Part shown: piece after piece, positions 1 to 8,603 of the stretch
Layout: the number at the start of each line of letters is the position of its first letter
How positions within the stretch are numbered: the stretch's first letter is position 1
Assembly (NCBI GenBank): GCA_002010075.1
Contig: MTMG01000018.1
Location: forward strand, 1-64,000
Source of the DNA: Methanomicrobia archaeon JdFR-19
GTDB taxonomy: Archaea; Halobacteriota; Methanosarcinia; DSM-18856; Methermicoccaceae
Direction of reading: 5' to 3'
Length of the DNA stretch: 64,000 nucleotides
Notes under the pieces: model-generated
Told to the model about the DNA's origin: nothing
The model's input: only the letters and a program-made list of their open reading frames with translations
Databases searched by the model: none
Program-made: the position numbers and the translations under genes

Positions 1-83
1 AAGCTCCAGGATTTGAGGCACTCTTCGCAATTGCTGGACTGCTTGCAGTGTTCTACCTGATCGGAAGAATTGGAAGAAGATAA
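1..83 (+). CDS. C-terminal end of a PGF-CTERM surface protein (partial)
   Basis: The reading frame entering the window at base 3 encodes a Pro-Gly-Phe tripeptide, about 17 hydrophobic residues and a basic end (GRIGRR), then TAA at 81-83. This is the tripartite layout of the archaeal PGF-CTERM signal, which archaeosortase A cleaves and replaces with a lipid anchor on exported surface or S-layer glycoproteins. Only about 26 residues are visible, so the function of the mature protein cannot be judged. Confidence 0.75.
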   Translation, partial: APGFEALFAIAGLLAVFYLIGRIGRR

Positions 84-106
84 CTTCTTCCTTTCTTTTT
101 TTAATT
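84..106 (+). terminator. Pyrimidine/T-rich tract after the PGF-CTERM gene
   Basis: The stop codon is followed at once by a C/T-rich stretch with a run of six T. T-rich tracts of this kind are intrinsic termination signals for archaeal RNA polymerase. No stable hairpin is visible. Confidence 0.4.
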
Positions 107-236
107 TAATCCAAGACGCTACTCAGGTAATTCTGATTTTATTGTGTGGATAAGTGCATTGCAATAGGGCTTACGCAGGCAACCCCACTATCGAAAATGG
201 TACTTAAAATTTCCGCCTCACTTCATAAAGAAAAAC

Positions 237-246
237 ATATTTAAAG
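237..246 (+). promoter_or_regulatory. TATA box for the sodium:solute symporter
   Basis: An AT-rich element (ATATTTAAAG) preceded by an A-run that may act as BRE lies about 30-39 bases upstream of the symporter ATG. This predicts a short leader carrying the GGTG ribosome-binding site at 265-270. The rest of 107-236 shows no gene. Confidence 0.45.
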
Positions 247-275
247 TATAACTATATGGAGTAAGGGTGGTCTGA

Positions 276-2141
276 ATGGGATATGTGTTATTCATGGTAG
301 CTTTGACTCTTTATGTTGGTTTACTTGCCTTCATAGGCACATATTTCATGAAAAGACAAAGAAATATGTCTGACTTTTGGATTGCGGGGAGAGAAGTAGG
401 TTTTCTAAACGTTGGATTCTCAGCAGCAGCTTCATGGCTAACAGCAGGAGCCCTTTTCTTCGTGACGGGTTTATTTGTATTATTTGGCATAGGCTCTATA
501 TGGATATTCGTTGTTCCAAATGTGCTTGCTCTTATGATAATAGCCCTACTATCCAAACGAATAAAGAAATTACCAACAATTACACAACCAGAGCTACTTG
601 AAATGAGATACTCCCCCATTCTCAGAGCACCCATTGCGGTTTTCATAACAATCATGATGATTCTCTTTGCTGTTGCAGACTTCAAAGGATTTTCATACGT
701 TCTATCCGTATTCTATGGAATTCCGGAAATATACGGTGTACTGATAATAATGATTGCAGTTGCCCTTTACACGAGTCTGGGTGGTTTCAGAGCTGTTGTC
801 TGGACAGACATGATACAGTTTATATTTCTATCCATTGTTGCATTTGCGGTTGCGTACATGGCTCTAAATCTCACATCAGATGTGACGACTGTCCCTGCAT
901 CTGAGTGGTGGAATCCTCTGTTGGTGATGGGTTCTTCGGAAGGGGGTATCCTCATGGCTATCTTCACAATCCTAATACTCCAAATAGCATTGCTTCCGGG
1001 ATGGATAACAGAACAAGACCCTTGGCAGAAAGTATGGGCAGCAAGAGACTCCAAAACAGCAAGGAGAGGTATGTTGCTTGGTGCGCTTCTTATGGGCATC
1101 GTGTTTTTTGCGCTGTTTCTCACTGCGATTGGATTCAGAAACCATCTTCCCCTCCCACAAGATGTGCCTGCAAGCGAGCTTCTCTATCTCCAATTCATCC
1201 TTGAAAATTCGTCACCCCTAATGCTAACTATCTTTGCAATTGGATTTGCGGCAGCTTCAATGTCGTGTATAGATACATTTGCAACATCAGGAGCATCGTG
1301 TATATCGAGGGACATTTATCAGAGATTTATAAAACCAGATTCCCCCATGAGCAGAATGAGAATTGTAAACAGACTCGCAGTCATAATGATAATTGTCATC
1401 GCAGGAGTTATTTCGTTGAGGGTTGGTAGCATACTCGATGCCATCATAATGGGGACAGTTGTTGGTTCTGCATCTGTCTTTTTCCCATTGCTTGGTGGTA
1501 TGTTCTGGAAAGGGGCAACCAAGTGGGGCGGCTTCACTGGCATGGTTTTGGGAGGTACAACCCAAGTATCGCTCCTAATTCTTGAATCATTCATAGGTCC
1601 ACTTGATGCCATCTCATTACTGCTCCAAGAACATGGAGTTCTACTTTCGATGAGTATAAGCGGTCTTTCGTTCTTTGTTGTATCACTTGTTACATCTCCA
1701 TCTGCAAAAGAGCATCTTGCACCATTCTTTGAAGATGTGGCAGTTGAACTGGCATCATCTCTCAAGGGAGTCAAAGTTGACGAACGAATGGCACAATACC
1801 TCGCTATGCTCAAGGAGAGAAAACTTGGAAACAAAATATATCTCAGCTGTGAACTTACAGTTGACAGTCTCGACTGGGGGAAATTTGTAACAACTCTCAC
1901 AAGCAAGGAGGGGTGGATTGCCCCATCTGGCGAAGATACCGTGTATAGAGTTTCTGAGGAGGATTTGGTTAGTGGTGTTCAGGTCATCAGAGGAGAAGAA
2001 AATCAGGTATGGCTATCGAGTGAGCACATTATGACATCACCACACGACCCAAAGAGAGAGATGCTCGAAGCAATCTTGGAAGTCAAAGAGGTTCTTGCCT
2101 CTCTTGGGATGAGGGTGAGAGATCCGAGGAGGGAGGTCTAA
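276..2141 (+). CDS. Sodium:solute symporter family (SSS) transporter
   Basis: The 621-residue protein belongs to the SSS family (PutP/PanF-like), which couples Na+ influx to uptake of a small solute across the cytoplasmic membrane. Visible features are an N-terminal membrane segment, the family motif around residues 31-42 (MSDFWIAGREVG), and about 12-13 hydrophobic segments up to roughly residue 475. A soluble tail of some 140 residues follows that is not part of the core transporter and may be regulatory. The ATG at 276 has a GGTGGTCT ribosome-binding site just upstream. The gene stands alone and is convergent with tpiA. The substrate cannot be told from sequence. Confidence 0.85.
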   Translation: MGYVLFMVALTLYVGLLAFIGTYFMKRQRNMSDFWIAGREVGFLNVGFSAAASWLTAGALFFVTGLFVLFGIGSIWIFVVPNVLALMIIALLSKRIKKLPTITQPELLEMRYSPILRAPIAVFITIMMILFAVADFKGFSYVLSVFYGIPEIYGVLIIMIAVALYTSLGGFRAVVWTDMIQFIFLSIVAFAVAYMALNLTSDVTTVPASEWWNPLLVMGSSEGGILMAIFTILILQIALLPGWITEQDPWQKVWAARDSKTARRGMLLGALLMGIVFFALFLTAIGFRNHLPLPQDVPASELLYLQFILENSSPLMLTIFAIGFAAASMSCIDTFATSGASCISRDIYQRFIKPDSPMSRMRIVNRLAVIMIIVIAGVISLRVGSILDAIIMGTVVGSASVFFPLLGGMFWKGATKWGGFTGMVLGGTTQVSLLILESFIGPLDAISLLLQEHGVLLSMSISGLSFFVVSLVTSPSAKEHLAPFFEDVAVELASSLKGVKVDERMAQYLAMLKERKLGNKIYLSCELTVDSLDWGKFVTTLTSKEGWIAPSGEDTVYRVSEEDLVSGVQVIRGEENQVWLSSEHIMTSPHDPKREMLEAILEVKEVLASLGMRVRDPRREV

Positions 2142-2170
2142 AACAAGAGGGCGAAAAACAAAAAGAAAAT

Positions 2171-2229
2171 TTTATATACAATACTTATGTAAAGGGGGAC
2201 TGCCCCTCTCCCCCCATCCCCCTTCTTCT
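2171..2229 (+). other. TATA-like element followed by a G-run/C-run and polypyrimidine tract
   Basis: The convergent gap between the symporter and tpiA holds a good TATA-like box (TTTATATA, 2171-2178). After it come a short G5-ACTG-C4 hairpin (2194-2206) and a nearly pure C/T tract to 2229. The tract may terminate the symporter transcript. The TATA-like box has no coding gene downstream on this strand, so it could drive a small RNA or be chance. Confidence 0.3.
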
Positions 2230-2904
2230 TTAAAGCCATTTGACAAGACTCTCGAGAGCCTCTCTCTGATCTTTTGCCTTCACAATCCCAGACGCAAGTA
2301 AAATACCTTCTGCTCCAAGCTCTACTGCCCTTTTGAAGTCCTCACCAGTCGTGATGCCTGCTCCACACAATACGTTGACGTTGGGCGCTATCTCTTTTAC
2401 AGCTTTCACAGACCCCCTCACAACCTCGGGATTTGCCTTTGAAACCGCAACGCCTGTACCTATGAGTTCGGGAGGTTCAACCGCAACAAAATCAGGGAGG
2501 AGTGTTGCCGCAGCTTTTGTTGTAGGTATGTTGTTTGTACATACAACTGTCTTCAGCCCCACATCTCTTGCTCTCTCTATTGCTCTCTCTATATCTGCAA
2601 GTTTCATTCTTTTCTCAGAATGATTTAAGAGTGTGCCACATGCTCCTGCTTCTGCCACACACTCTGGAAGCACATATCCCGTATGACTGCCAACTTCGAT
2701 TGGATCTATGTGCTGAGCATAAACTGGGATGTCCACACTCGATGAAATTCTATAGATGTCAGGATGTTGTGGTGCAACAGCCATTTTAATTGAATATTCT
2801 TGTGATATTTGCTCACATATCCTCGCCAACGTAAGTGCTTTCTCACCCATTGCCTCCTTATAACACTTGAAATTGAGTATAACAATCATGTTATTTTCCC
2901 TCAT
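2230..2904 (-). CDS. tpiA: Triosephosphate isomerase
   Basis: Interconverts dihydroxyacetone phosphate and glyceraldehyde 3-phosphate in the cytoplasmic gluconeogenic/glycolytic pathway. At about 224 residues it is the short archaeal form. The N-terminal NFKCY carries the substrate-binding Lys, LLNHSEKR carries the catalytic His, and AVEPPELIGTG carries the catalytic Glu. GAGI and LLASGIV form the phosphate-binding loops at the C-terminus. The start at 2904 overlaps the upstream recJ-like stop as ATGA, suggesting coupling. An internal ATG at 2889 with GAGGG upstream is an equally plausible start. Confidence 0.93.
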   Translation of the reverse strand: MRENNMIVILNFKCYKEAMGEKALTLARICEQISQEYSIKMAVAPQHPDIYRISSSVDIPVYAQHIDPIEVGSHTGYVLPECVAEAGACGTLLNHSEKRMKLADIERAIERARDVGLKTVVCTNNIPTTKAAATLLPDFVAVEPPELIGTGVAVSKANPEVVRGSVKAVKEIAPNVNVLCGAGITTGEDFKRAVELGAEGILLASGIVKAKDQREALESLVKWL

Positions 2905-4190
2905 CTCATCTGTTCTCCAACTAATTTATTTGCTCTCTTTATAAACTCATGTTCCATTCCTTTTGGCAGAGTTGCACCTGCTGCAACGGAGTGTCCCCCT
3001 CCAATCCCCCCTAACTCGCTCGCAATACCACACACTTCTGAAAGGTTCAATCCTTTTGATACAAGATATGAATTCCCCCTCGCAGACACTCTAACCTCAT
3101 CATCTCTCACACTCAAAATGAAAAATGGTTTGTCTGGGGGCAAACAATATCTCGTTATTACACCTGCAACAGCACCTGTGAAATTGAGATTCTCAACTAT
3201 TGCATACCTCAAAAACATTTCCTCGTCCATGGCATCCAATACTCTCTCCAATCCTTCTTTCACCTTCCGCTCATAGCTCCTCAGTATTCTCAATCCCTCC
3301 TCAAGACAACTATCGTCTCCCATTGCCAACCCAATACCAACAGAGGGTTTTTCCATCTTTCCAGTTGCATCCAATATGGATGAAAGTAAATATGGGTCTC
3401 TCCCTCTCGATTTTACTACTTCTCCTATTACATACGAAACTGCCCTTGGATTGGGATTCTTTATTGCAACGAGTGCAATAACATTTGCAACCTTTCTCTC
3501 CAATCCCAACTCAGAGAGTTCAGATGGCTTCTTATCTGTAATCCCCATTTTCTCCAACACATCAAGTGCATCAGGAAGGTATGGTTCTATTGCACTCTCA
3601 AATATCTCTTTCAAAGGACGTTCTGGAAGAATTAATCCCATTTTTAATTCGAATACTTCCTTTAATACTCCTTCCTCAATTATTTTTCTGTTTGGCCCTT
3701 TAAAAGCCTGTTTGTCTCCTATCATCCCACTAACTGCAAGTTCAAGTAATACATCTCCCTCGACCATGTTCTTTACAACATGATAAACAACCCCAGAAGC
3801 ACACAGCTCAAATGCCCCATCCACTCCAACAAGATGTGGATTGACCATGAAAAAAGTTGAATGTGTGGTGGTAGGAAGATGATGGTCAAGCACGATCACG
3901 TTCTCAGGATTCACACCCATCTCTTCATAATCCTTGTCAGAAAATGTGCTTCCCATATCACAAAATACAAGAAGCTCATAGTCCCCTTTGTCTATAACAA
4001 CTTGTTTTGTGAGTCTCGGAATGACGGTCAAATGGAATGGAATACCGACCTTTGTCAGAGAAAAGGCGAGAAGGGCACCGGCAGACAGACCATCAGCATC
4101 GTTATGGGTGATTATGCGCACTCCTTCTGACTTGAGAATCTTTTCAGCAGCTTCTCTGGATAGCCTCTCTAAATCTTCAATCGGTGTCAT
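2901..4190 (-). CDS. RecJ-like DHH/DHHA1 single-strand exonuclease (archaeal)
   Basis: A DHH-superfamily phosphoesterase of 429 residues. Metal-binding motifs are HNDADG (about 29-34), the FCDMG aspartate (about 78) and DHH (102-104). A C-terminal DHHA1 domain ends with GGIGGGH near residue 400. Archaeal relatives are RecJ-like/GAN nucleases acting on single-stranded DNA or RNA in replication and repair. It follows rpsO, a neighbourhood seen in many archaea. The ATG at 4190 overlaps the rpsO TGA (ATGA). Longer frames reach 4232 but would start inside rpsO. Confidence 0.88.
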   Translation of the reverse strand: MTPIEDLERLSREAAEKILKSEGVRIITHNDADGLSAGALLAFSLTKVGIPFHLTVIPRLTKQVVIDKGDYELLVFCDMGSTFSDKDYEEMGVNPENVIVLDHHLPTTTHSTFFMVNPHLVGVDGAFELCASGVVYHVVKNMVEGDVLLELAVSGMIGDKQAFKGPNRKIIEEGVLKEVFELKMGLILPERPLKEIFESAIEPYLPDALDVLEKMGITDKKPSELSELGLERKVANVIALVAIKNPNPRAVSYVIGEVVKSRGRDPYLLSSILDATGKMEKPSVGIGLAMGDDSCLEEGLRILRSYERKVKEGLERVLDAMDEEMFLRYAIVENLNFTGAVAGVITRYCLPPDKPFFILSVRDDEVRVSARGNSYLVSKGLNLSEVCGIASELGGIGGGHSVAAGATLPKGMEHEFIKRANKLVGEQMR

Positions 4191-4645
4191 CTTCTCAACA
4201 TGAGTTCTGCAGTCTCGGGTGAATACTTCCAATCTTCAGGTAGTACATGAGTGCGTTTGTAATATTTCACAAGTCTCCTTATCTTCGACTCAGTTAGTTG
4301 GAGTATCCTTTTGTTGTGGATATCCTTCTTGTTTCTTTCAAGATGTTTTCTTAGTCTGATTGTTTTGAGCATAAGGTTCCTTAGGTCTTCTGGTATTGAT
4401 GGGGCAAGCCCCTCTTCTCTCAGAATATCTGTTATCTTTTTACCACAAAATAGCTTTACGAGAGGTATTCCATACTGATCCCTCAATATAATACCTATTT
4501 CACTTGTGGATTTTCCTTCCTTTGCAAGACTTACAACAAGCTTTCTAACCTCCTCTGGGCTATAACTCACCCACGCAGGTGGTTCTTTTCTTGCAGGCCT
4601 TACTGACCCTGACTTTCCTTTCCTTCTTGCGTACATCCTCGCCAT
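4187..4645 (-). CDS. rpsO: 30S ribosomal protein S15
   Basis: Small-subunit protein of the archaeal/eukaryotic S15 (S13e) type, 152 residues. It begins [14 protein letters not shown], the family's conserved N-terminus, and contains the S15 core ([16 protein letters not shown] ending in [10 protein letters not shown]). The start at 4645 was chosen over a GTG 12 bases upstream because GGTGAGTG lies just before it as a ribosome-binding site. It heads the operon rpsO, recJ-like, tpiA. Confidence 0.95.
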   Translation of the reverse strand: MARMYARRKGKSGSVRPARKEPPAWVSYSPEEVRKLVVSLAKEGKSTSEIGIILRDQYGIPLVKLFCGKKITDILREEGLAPSIPEDLRNLMLKTIRLRKHLERNKKDIHNKRILQLTESKIRRLVKYYKRTHVLPEDWKYSPETAELMLRR

Positions 4646-4680
4646 ATCACTCACCACACCCTCACAAACTCGCCAACCTA

Positions 4681-4690
4681 ATATATTTAC
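4681..4690 (-). promoter_or_regulatory. TATA box for the rpsO operon
   Basis: On the minus strand GTAAATATAT lies about 40 bases upstream of the rpsO ATG. It predicts transcription start near 4655-4660, just ahead of the GGTG ribosome-binding site. Confidence 0.4.
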
Positions 4691-4752
4691 TTATGCCTTA
4701 AAAAGGTTAATAAAAACAAAAGATAAAAAGTAGAGGCTTACAACTTAATAGG

Positions 4753-4824
4753 GGGCTCGTAGCTCAGAGGTAGAGCGCTACCTTCGCAAGGTAGAGGCCA
4801 CGGGTTCGAATCCCGTCGAGTCCA
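4753..4824 (+). tRNA. tRNA-Ala (CGC)
   Basis: The cloverleaf closes fully: acceptor GGGCTCG/CGAGTCC, D-arm GCTC/GAGC, anticodon stem CTACC/GGTAG with loop TTCGCAA, T-arm ACGGG/CCCGT around TTCGAAT, discriminator A. CCA is not encoded. The discriminator A is also the first base of an ATG in frame with the following glycosyltransferase. Confidence 0.95.
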
Positions 4825-4829
4825 TGTTC

Positions 4830-5972
4830 ATGGAAACACTCACATTTCTAATGACAAGCACATTCTATCCTCCACTGCATATAGGTGGGGATGCGGTCTT
4901 TGTTAGGAATCTTGCCACCTTGCTTTCTGAAAAAGGACATGAAATTCATGTCATCTTCTCCCCAGGGGCATATCAATTGAAGAGGGGGACGGATAGTCTG
5001 AATAATGATGTTGCCCCCTCAGATGTATTTCTCCATCCACTCCACAAAAGCATAATTCCCCCCATCTGGGCATACATAACCGGAAAAACAAGGGGAATAT
5101 CCAAAATTGAGAAAATTGTCAGAGAGGTAAAACCAGATGTTATCCATCATCACAACATCTCTCTTATTGGAGCTGATGTTTTGAAACTGACACCCGAAAT
5201 ATGCTCTCTCTATACTGCTCACGACTTCTGGCTTATATGTCCACTGAATGACTGGAGATGTTCTAATATATGCTCACCCCTTAAATGCTTGCTATGTTCT
5301 ATCAAAAGAAAGAGACCTCCACAGATATGGAGATTTAAAAGAATATACAAAAAAATGGATAATATGGCCATTATATCTCCTTCAATGTTTTACAAAAATA
5401 TTTTTTCAAGATATGGAATACATTCTGTGTATCTGCCAAACTTCGTTCTGCCCGAGATGCGTGCTCAAAGATGGGAGCGTTCTCTAATTTATGTGGGAAT
5501 ACTTGAACCACATAAAGGAATAAAAGAAGTTGCCGAATTCTTTTCTGAGAACGCGCCTGATGGGTGGAAACTAAAGATAGTAGGAAATGGCTCTCTCTCA
5601 CCCTATCTCGCATCTCTCAAAGGAGTTGAATACCTTGGTTATCTTGATAGAGATGCTCTGAGGATGGAAAGAGCAAAATCTGCGTTTACAATCCTCCTTT
5701 CAAAATGGAATGAAAATTGTCCTCTCAGCATCCTCGAAGGTTTCTCTCAGGGCATTCCTGCCATTGTCTCACATAGAGGGGGGCTTCCTGAACTTGTAGC
5801 AGATGGCTCTGGAATTGCTTTGAAGAAATTGGAGGAATTGAAGATGCTTGAGAACTTGGATGAAGAAAATATAAAAAAGATGAGGGAAAAGGCATATTGT
5901 GCTTGGAGGGATAAATTTTCGCCAGATGTCCATTATGATAACTACATGAAAATCATAAACAGTTATAAATAA
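4830..5972 (+). CDS. GT4-type glycosyltransferase
   Basis: A GT-B fold enzyme of about 380 residues that should transfer a sugar from a nucleotide- or lipid-linked donor, probably for surface glycans. The N-terminal domain begins with TFLMTSTFYPP and a GG loop. The C-terminal domain has the GT4 pattern YVGILEPHKG, then WNENCPLSILEGFSQGIP with the donor-binding glutamate. A cysteine-rich insert (CPLNDWRC, CSPLKCLLC, about 138-158) may bind metal. The start at 4830 keeps the first beta strand. An ATG at 4824 overlaps the tRNA by one base, and no ribosome-binding site is visible, so the mRNA may arise by processing from the tRNA transcript. Confidence 0.82.
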   Translation: METLTFLMTSTFYPPLHIGGDAVFVRNLATLLSEKGHEIHVIFSPGAYQLKRGTDSLNNDVAPSDVFLHPLHKSIIPPIWAYITGKTRGISKIEKIVREVKPDVIHHHNISLIGADVLKLTPEICSLYTAHDFWLICPLNDWRCSNICSPLKCLLCSIKRKRPPQIWRFKRIYKKMDNMAIISPSMFYKNIFSRYGIHSVYLPNFVLPEMRAQRWERSLIYVGILEPHKGIKEVAEFFSENAPDGWKLKIVGNGSLSPYLASLKGVEYLGYLDRDALRMERAKSAFTILLSKWNENCPLSILEGFSQGIPAIVSHRGGLPELVADGSGIALKKLEELKMLENLDEENIKKMREKAYCAWRDKFSPDVHYDNYMKIINSYK

Positions 5973-5996
5973 AGGGATGAGAATCGGTTGAGGGAT

Positions 5997-7727
5997 ATGG
6001 CAGACCTTTATGAGAAAGTGATGGATGTTGCAAAAAGACGGGGATTCTTGTGGCCTTCGTTTGAGATATATGGAGGTAGTGCTGGTTTCTATGACTATGG
6101 CCCCCTTGGAACTGGTATGAAACGGAGACTCGAATCTTTTTGGAGAAGGATTTACTGCATTGAAGAGGGTTTCCACGAAATAGAAACAACATTGATTGGT
6201 ATAGAAAGTGTATTCGATGCCTCTGGACATCTAAAATGCTTTACAGACCCCATAGTTGTGTGCAAAAAATGTGGGGAGGCGTTCAGAGCTGATCATTTGC
6301 TTGACGGTGTGAGGGACATATCTATACCTGAAATCGATAAACTCGTAAAAAGCTCGGGTGTTGTATGTCCAGCCTGTGGTGGCGAGCTTGGGGATGTTGA
6401 AGAGTACAACCTGATGTTTTCTACCCACATAGGACCGGGCTCAAAGAGACGAGGATATCTTAGACCAGAAACAGCCCAAGGAATATTTACAAACTTCGAA
6501 AGACTCTTGAGATTTTATGGTGGAAAGTTACCATTTGGGATTGTTCAGATTGGAAAGGCCTTTAGAAATGAAATATCCCCAAGACAAGGAGTTATACGAT
6601 TGAGAGAATTTACACAAGCTGAGCTTGAGCTTTTTGTTCATCCTAACGACAAAAAACACCCCAACTTTGATAGATTCTCGTCCAAAAGAATACCACTCCT
6701 CCCTGCACCAAATCAGATAAAGGGGGAAGATGCAGTTGAAATGAAGCTGAAAGATGCAGTTGAAAATGGTATTATAGCACACGAAGTTCTCGGTTATCAC
6801 ATTGCTCTCTGTTGGGATTTTCTTATTAGGGCAGGATTAGACCCGAAGAAACTGAGATTTCGTCAGCATCTTCCAGAAGAAATGGCACACTATGCAGCAG
6901 ACTGTTGGGATGCAGAAGCCCTCACAGAAAGATTTGGATGGATAGAACTCGTAGGGATAGCAGACAGAACAGATTACGATATAAAAGCTCATGCATTGAA
7001 AAGTGGAAAGGAACTCAAGGTTTTCTGTGAGTACAAAAAACCAAAGAAAAAGACCATTGTGGATGTAAGAGTTGATATGGGTAAGCTTGGACCTCTATTC
7101 AAAGAAGAATCATCGAAAGTCGCTGATGCGATAAAAAAACTTCCAAAAGAAGAGCTTGAAAAGGACAAAATAAAGGTCGAAGTAGATGGAAAGACTTTTG
7201 AGGTTGATGGCGGGGTGGTGGAGGTTGTGCAGAGAGAAATCGAAGTAAAAGGTGAGAAGGTGACGCCCCATGTTGTTGAACCTTCATTCGGAATAGACCG
7301 CATTATGTACACTCTACTGGAACATTCCTACTATGAAGACTTTGTCGAGGGAGAGATAAGAAAAGTGCTTAAACTTAGACCTAAACTTGCTCCAATTCCC
7401 ATTGCAGTTCTGCCTTTGATGTCTAAACCCGAACTCATAGATCCTGCTAAGAAAATAGTCCATGAAATCAGGAAAAGCGGTTTCATGTGTGAATATGACG
7501 AAAGAGGATTCATAGGAAAGAGATACAGGAGATTCGATGAGATTGGGACGCCGTATTGCATAACAACCGATTATCAAACCCTTGAAGATGATACTGTTAC
7601 TATCAGAGACAGAGACACAATGAGACAAGTAAGAGTGCCTATGAAAGAGATTAATAAGGTTGTGCATAATCTCATCCTCGAGACTTGGAACTTCGAAAAA
7701 ATGAGAGAGCGATACATTAATATTTGA
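5997..7727 (+). CDS. glyS: Glycyl-tRNA synthetase (archaeal/eukaryotic dimeric type)
   Basis: Class II aminoacyl-tRNA synthetase of 576 residues charging tRNA-Gly. Motif 2 appears as FRNEISPRQGVIRLREF near residues 188-204 and motif 3 as SFGIDRIMYTLLEHSY near 430. An inserted zinc-like site has CKKC near 88 and CPACGG further on. The C-terminal anticodon-binding domain begins around APIPIAVLPL. The ATG at 5997 follows GAGGGAT. A TTG at 5988 is the alternative start. A tRNA-Met gene follows directly. Confidence 0.95.
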   Translation: MADLYEKVMDVAKRRGFLWPSFEIYGGSAGFYDYGPLGTGMKRRLESFWRRIYCIEEGFHEIETTLIGIESVFDASGHLKCFTDPIVVCKKCGEAFRADHLLDGVRDISIPEIDKLVKSSGVVCPACGGELGDVEEYNLMFSTHIGPGSKRRGYLRPETAQGIFTNFERLLRFYGGKLPFGIVQIGKAFRNEISPRQGVIRLREFTQAELELFVHPNDKKHPNFDRFSSKRIPLLPAPNQIKGEDAVEMKLKDAVENGIIAHEVLGYHIALCWDFLIRAGLDPKKLRFRQHLPEEMAHYAADCWDAEALTERFGWIELVGIADRTDYDIKAHALKSGKELKVFCEYKKPKKKTIVDVRVDMGKLGPLFKEESSKVADAIKKLPKEELEKDKIKVEVDGKTFEVDGGVVEVVQREIEVKGEKVTPHVVEPSFGIDRIMYTLLEHSYYEDFVEGEIRKVLKLRPKLAPIPIAVLPLMSKPELIDPAKKIVHEIRKSGFMCEYDERGFIGKRYRRFDEIGTPYCITTDYQTLEDDTVTIRDRDTMRQVRVPMKEINKVVHNLILETWNFEKMRERYINI

Positions 7728-7749
7728 CTAATATGAAAATCTTATTTGT

Positions 7750-7846
7750 GCCCGAGTGGCCTAGCTGGAGGGGCGCCAGACTCATAAGGGCAACATAAGG
7801 CGCCTGAGAAATCTGGAGGTCACGGGATCGTACCCCGTCTCGGGCA
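7750..7846 (+). tRNA. tRNA-Met (CAT), elongator, intron-containing
   Basis: Acceptor GCCCGAG/CTCGGGC, D-arm GCCT/GGGC, anticodon stem CCAGA/TCTGG, T-arm ACGGG/CCCGT, discriminator A. With bases 7787-7810 removed, the anticodon loop is the normal seven-base CTCATAA. The acceptor is unlike the archaeal initiator (AGCGGG, present at 46992), so this is the elongator. A T6 run just after the gene (7849-7854) probably terminates it. Confidence 0.92.
7787..7810 (+). other. 24-base tRNA intron at position 37/38 with bulge-helix-bulge
   Basis: Loop bases CTCA pair with intron bases TGAG to give the 4-bp central helix. The flanking three-base bulges are TAA (cut TA/A) and AAA (cut AA/A), the canonical substrate of the archaeal splicing endonuclease. 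Excision leaves exactly one A37 and one A38. Confidence 0.85.
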
Positions 7847-7874
7847 CTTTTTTAAACTCCCATAGACTTCTCAC

Positions 7875-8492
7875 TCAGTTCTCAGATTTTTTAACACCCG
7901 TAAATGCCCAGACACATGTTGCCACTCCAATAGCTTTTATGATGTCACCGGGTACGAAAGGTATGGCACCCTTTACAAGAAGCTCAAATAACGTGGGAGT
8001 CTCCCCAAACGAAGACAGCCACACATACAACTGAAGAAGCCCACACAAGTATATCAACAAGGTTGCACCTGTAAATATGATGATGGTTGGAACAAATCCT
8101 CTGTGTGAGTTCCACAAATTCCCAACCAACCATGCTGCAACAATAAAGCCTATCAGATACCCGCCTGTTGCACCTGTGAGATGGGCAATTCCACCCCCGA
8201 ATCCAGAGAACCATGGAAATCCGGCAGCACCAACCCCCACATACATCATCTGTGAGAATCCAGCCCAATGTCTCCCCATCAAAACGCCGGTGAGAAGGAC
8301 TGCAAATGTTTGAAGGGTAATGGGAACTGGTGTCCATGGAAGTGGTATTATGATTTGTGCACAGATACCGGTAAGAGTTGCAAACATGAAAGCAAGTACA
8401 AACTTATGCTGCCAAGAAAGTTCATTCCTCCATTCTGTATACCTGCTGAACCAAATAGACGTAATATTACATACCCCATTACCCAATCTCAT
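7875..8492 (-). CDS. bioY: BioY-type biotin transporter (ECF S component)
   Basis: A membrane protein of about 205 residues with roughly six hydrophobic segments. It carries the BioY signatures PLPWTPVPITLQTFAVLLTG and, near the C-terminus, FVPGDIIKA. BioY binds biotin and works with an energizing EcfA/EcfT module, which is not in this window. It may act alone or with a shared module elsewhere. A TATA-like element at about 8515-8523 places transcription start at the GTG/ATG pair 8495/8492, so the message is probably leaderless. Confidence 0.88.
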   Translation of the reverse strand: MRLGNGVCNITSIWFSRYTEWRNELSWQHKFVLAFMFATLTGICAQIIIPLPWTPVPITLQTFAVLLTGVLMGRHWAGFSQMMYVGVGAAGFPWFSGFGGGIAHLTGATGGYLIGFIVAAWLVGNLWNSHRGFVPTIIIFTGATLLIYLCGLLQLYVWLSSFGETPTLFELLVKGAIPFVPGDIIKAIGVATCVWAFTGVKKSEN

Positions 8493-8603
8493 CACCTAAA
8501 AACACAAAATCAATAACGTATAAATTAATTACGGATAAAAATAAATGGATAAAACGGGGGTAAAACCCCATCTCGCACATTTTCTAAAGACTCAAATAAG
8601 TTC

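Noticed and set aside
4187-4232. Start of the recJ-like gene at 4232
   Set aside because: It would overlap rpsO by 46 bases; ATG 4190 gives an ATGA junction and the normal N-terminus.
7787-7810. Long variable arm making the 7750 tRNA a Leu or Ser tRNA
   Set aside because: The extra bases fall inside the anticodon loop and form a bulge-helix-bulge; the variable loop itself is the short five bases AGGTC.
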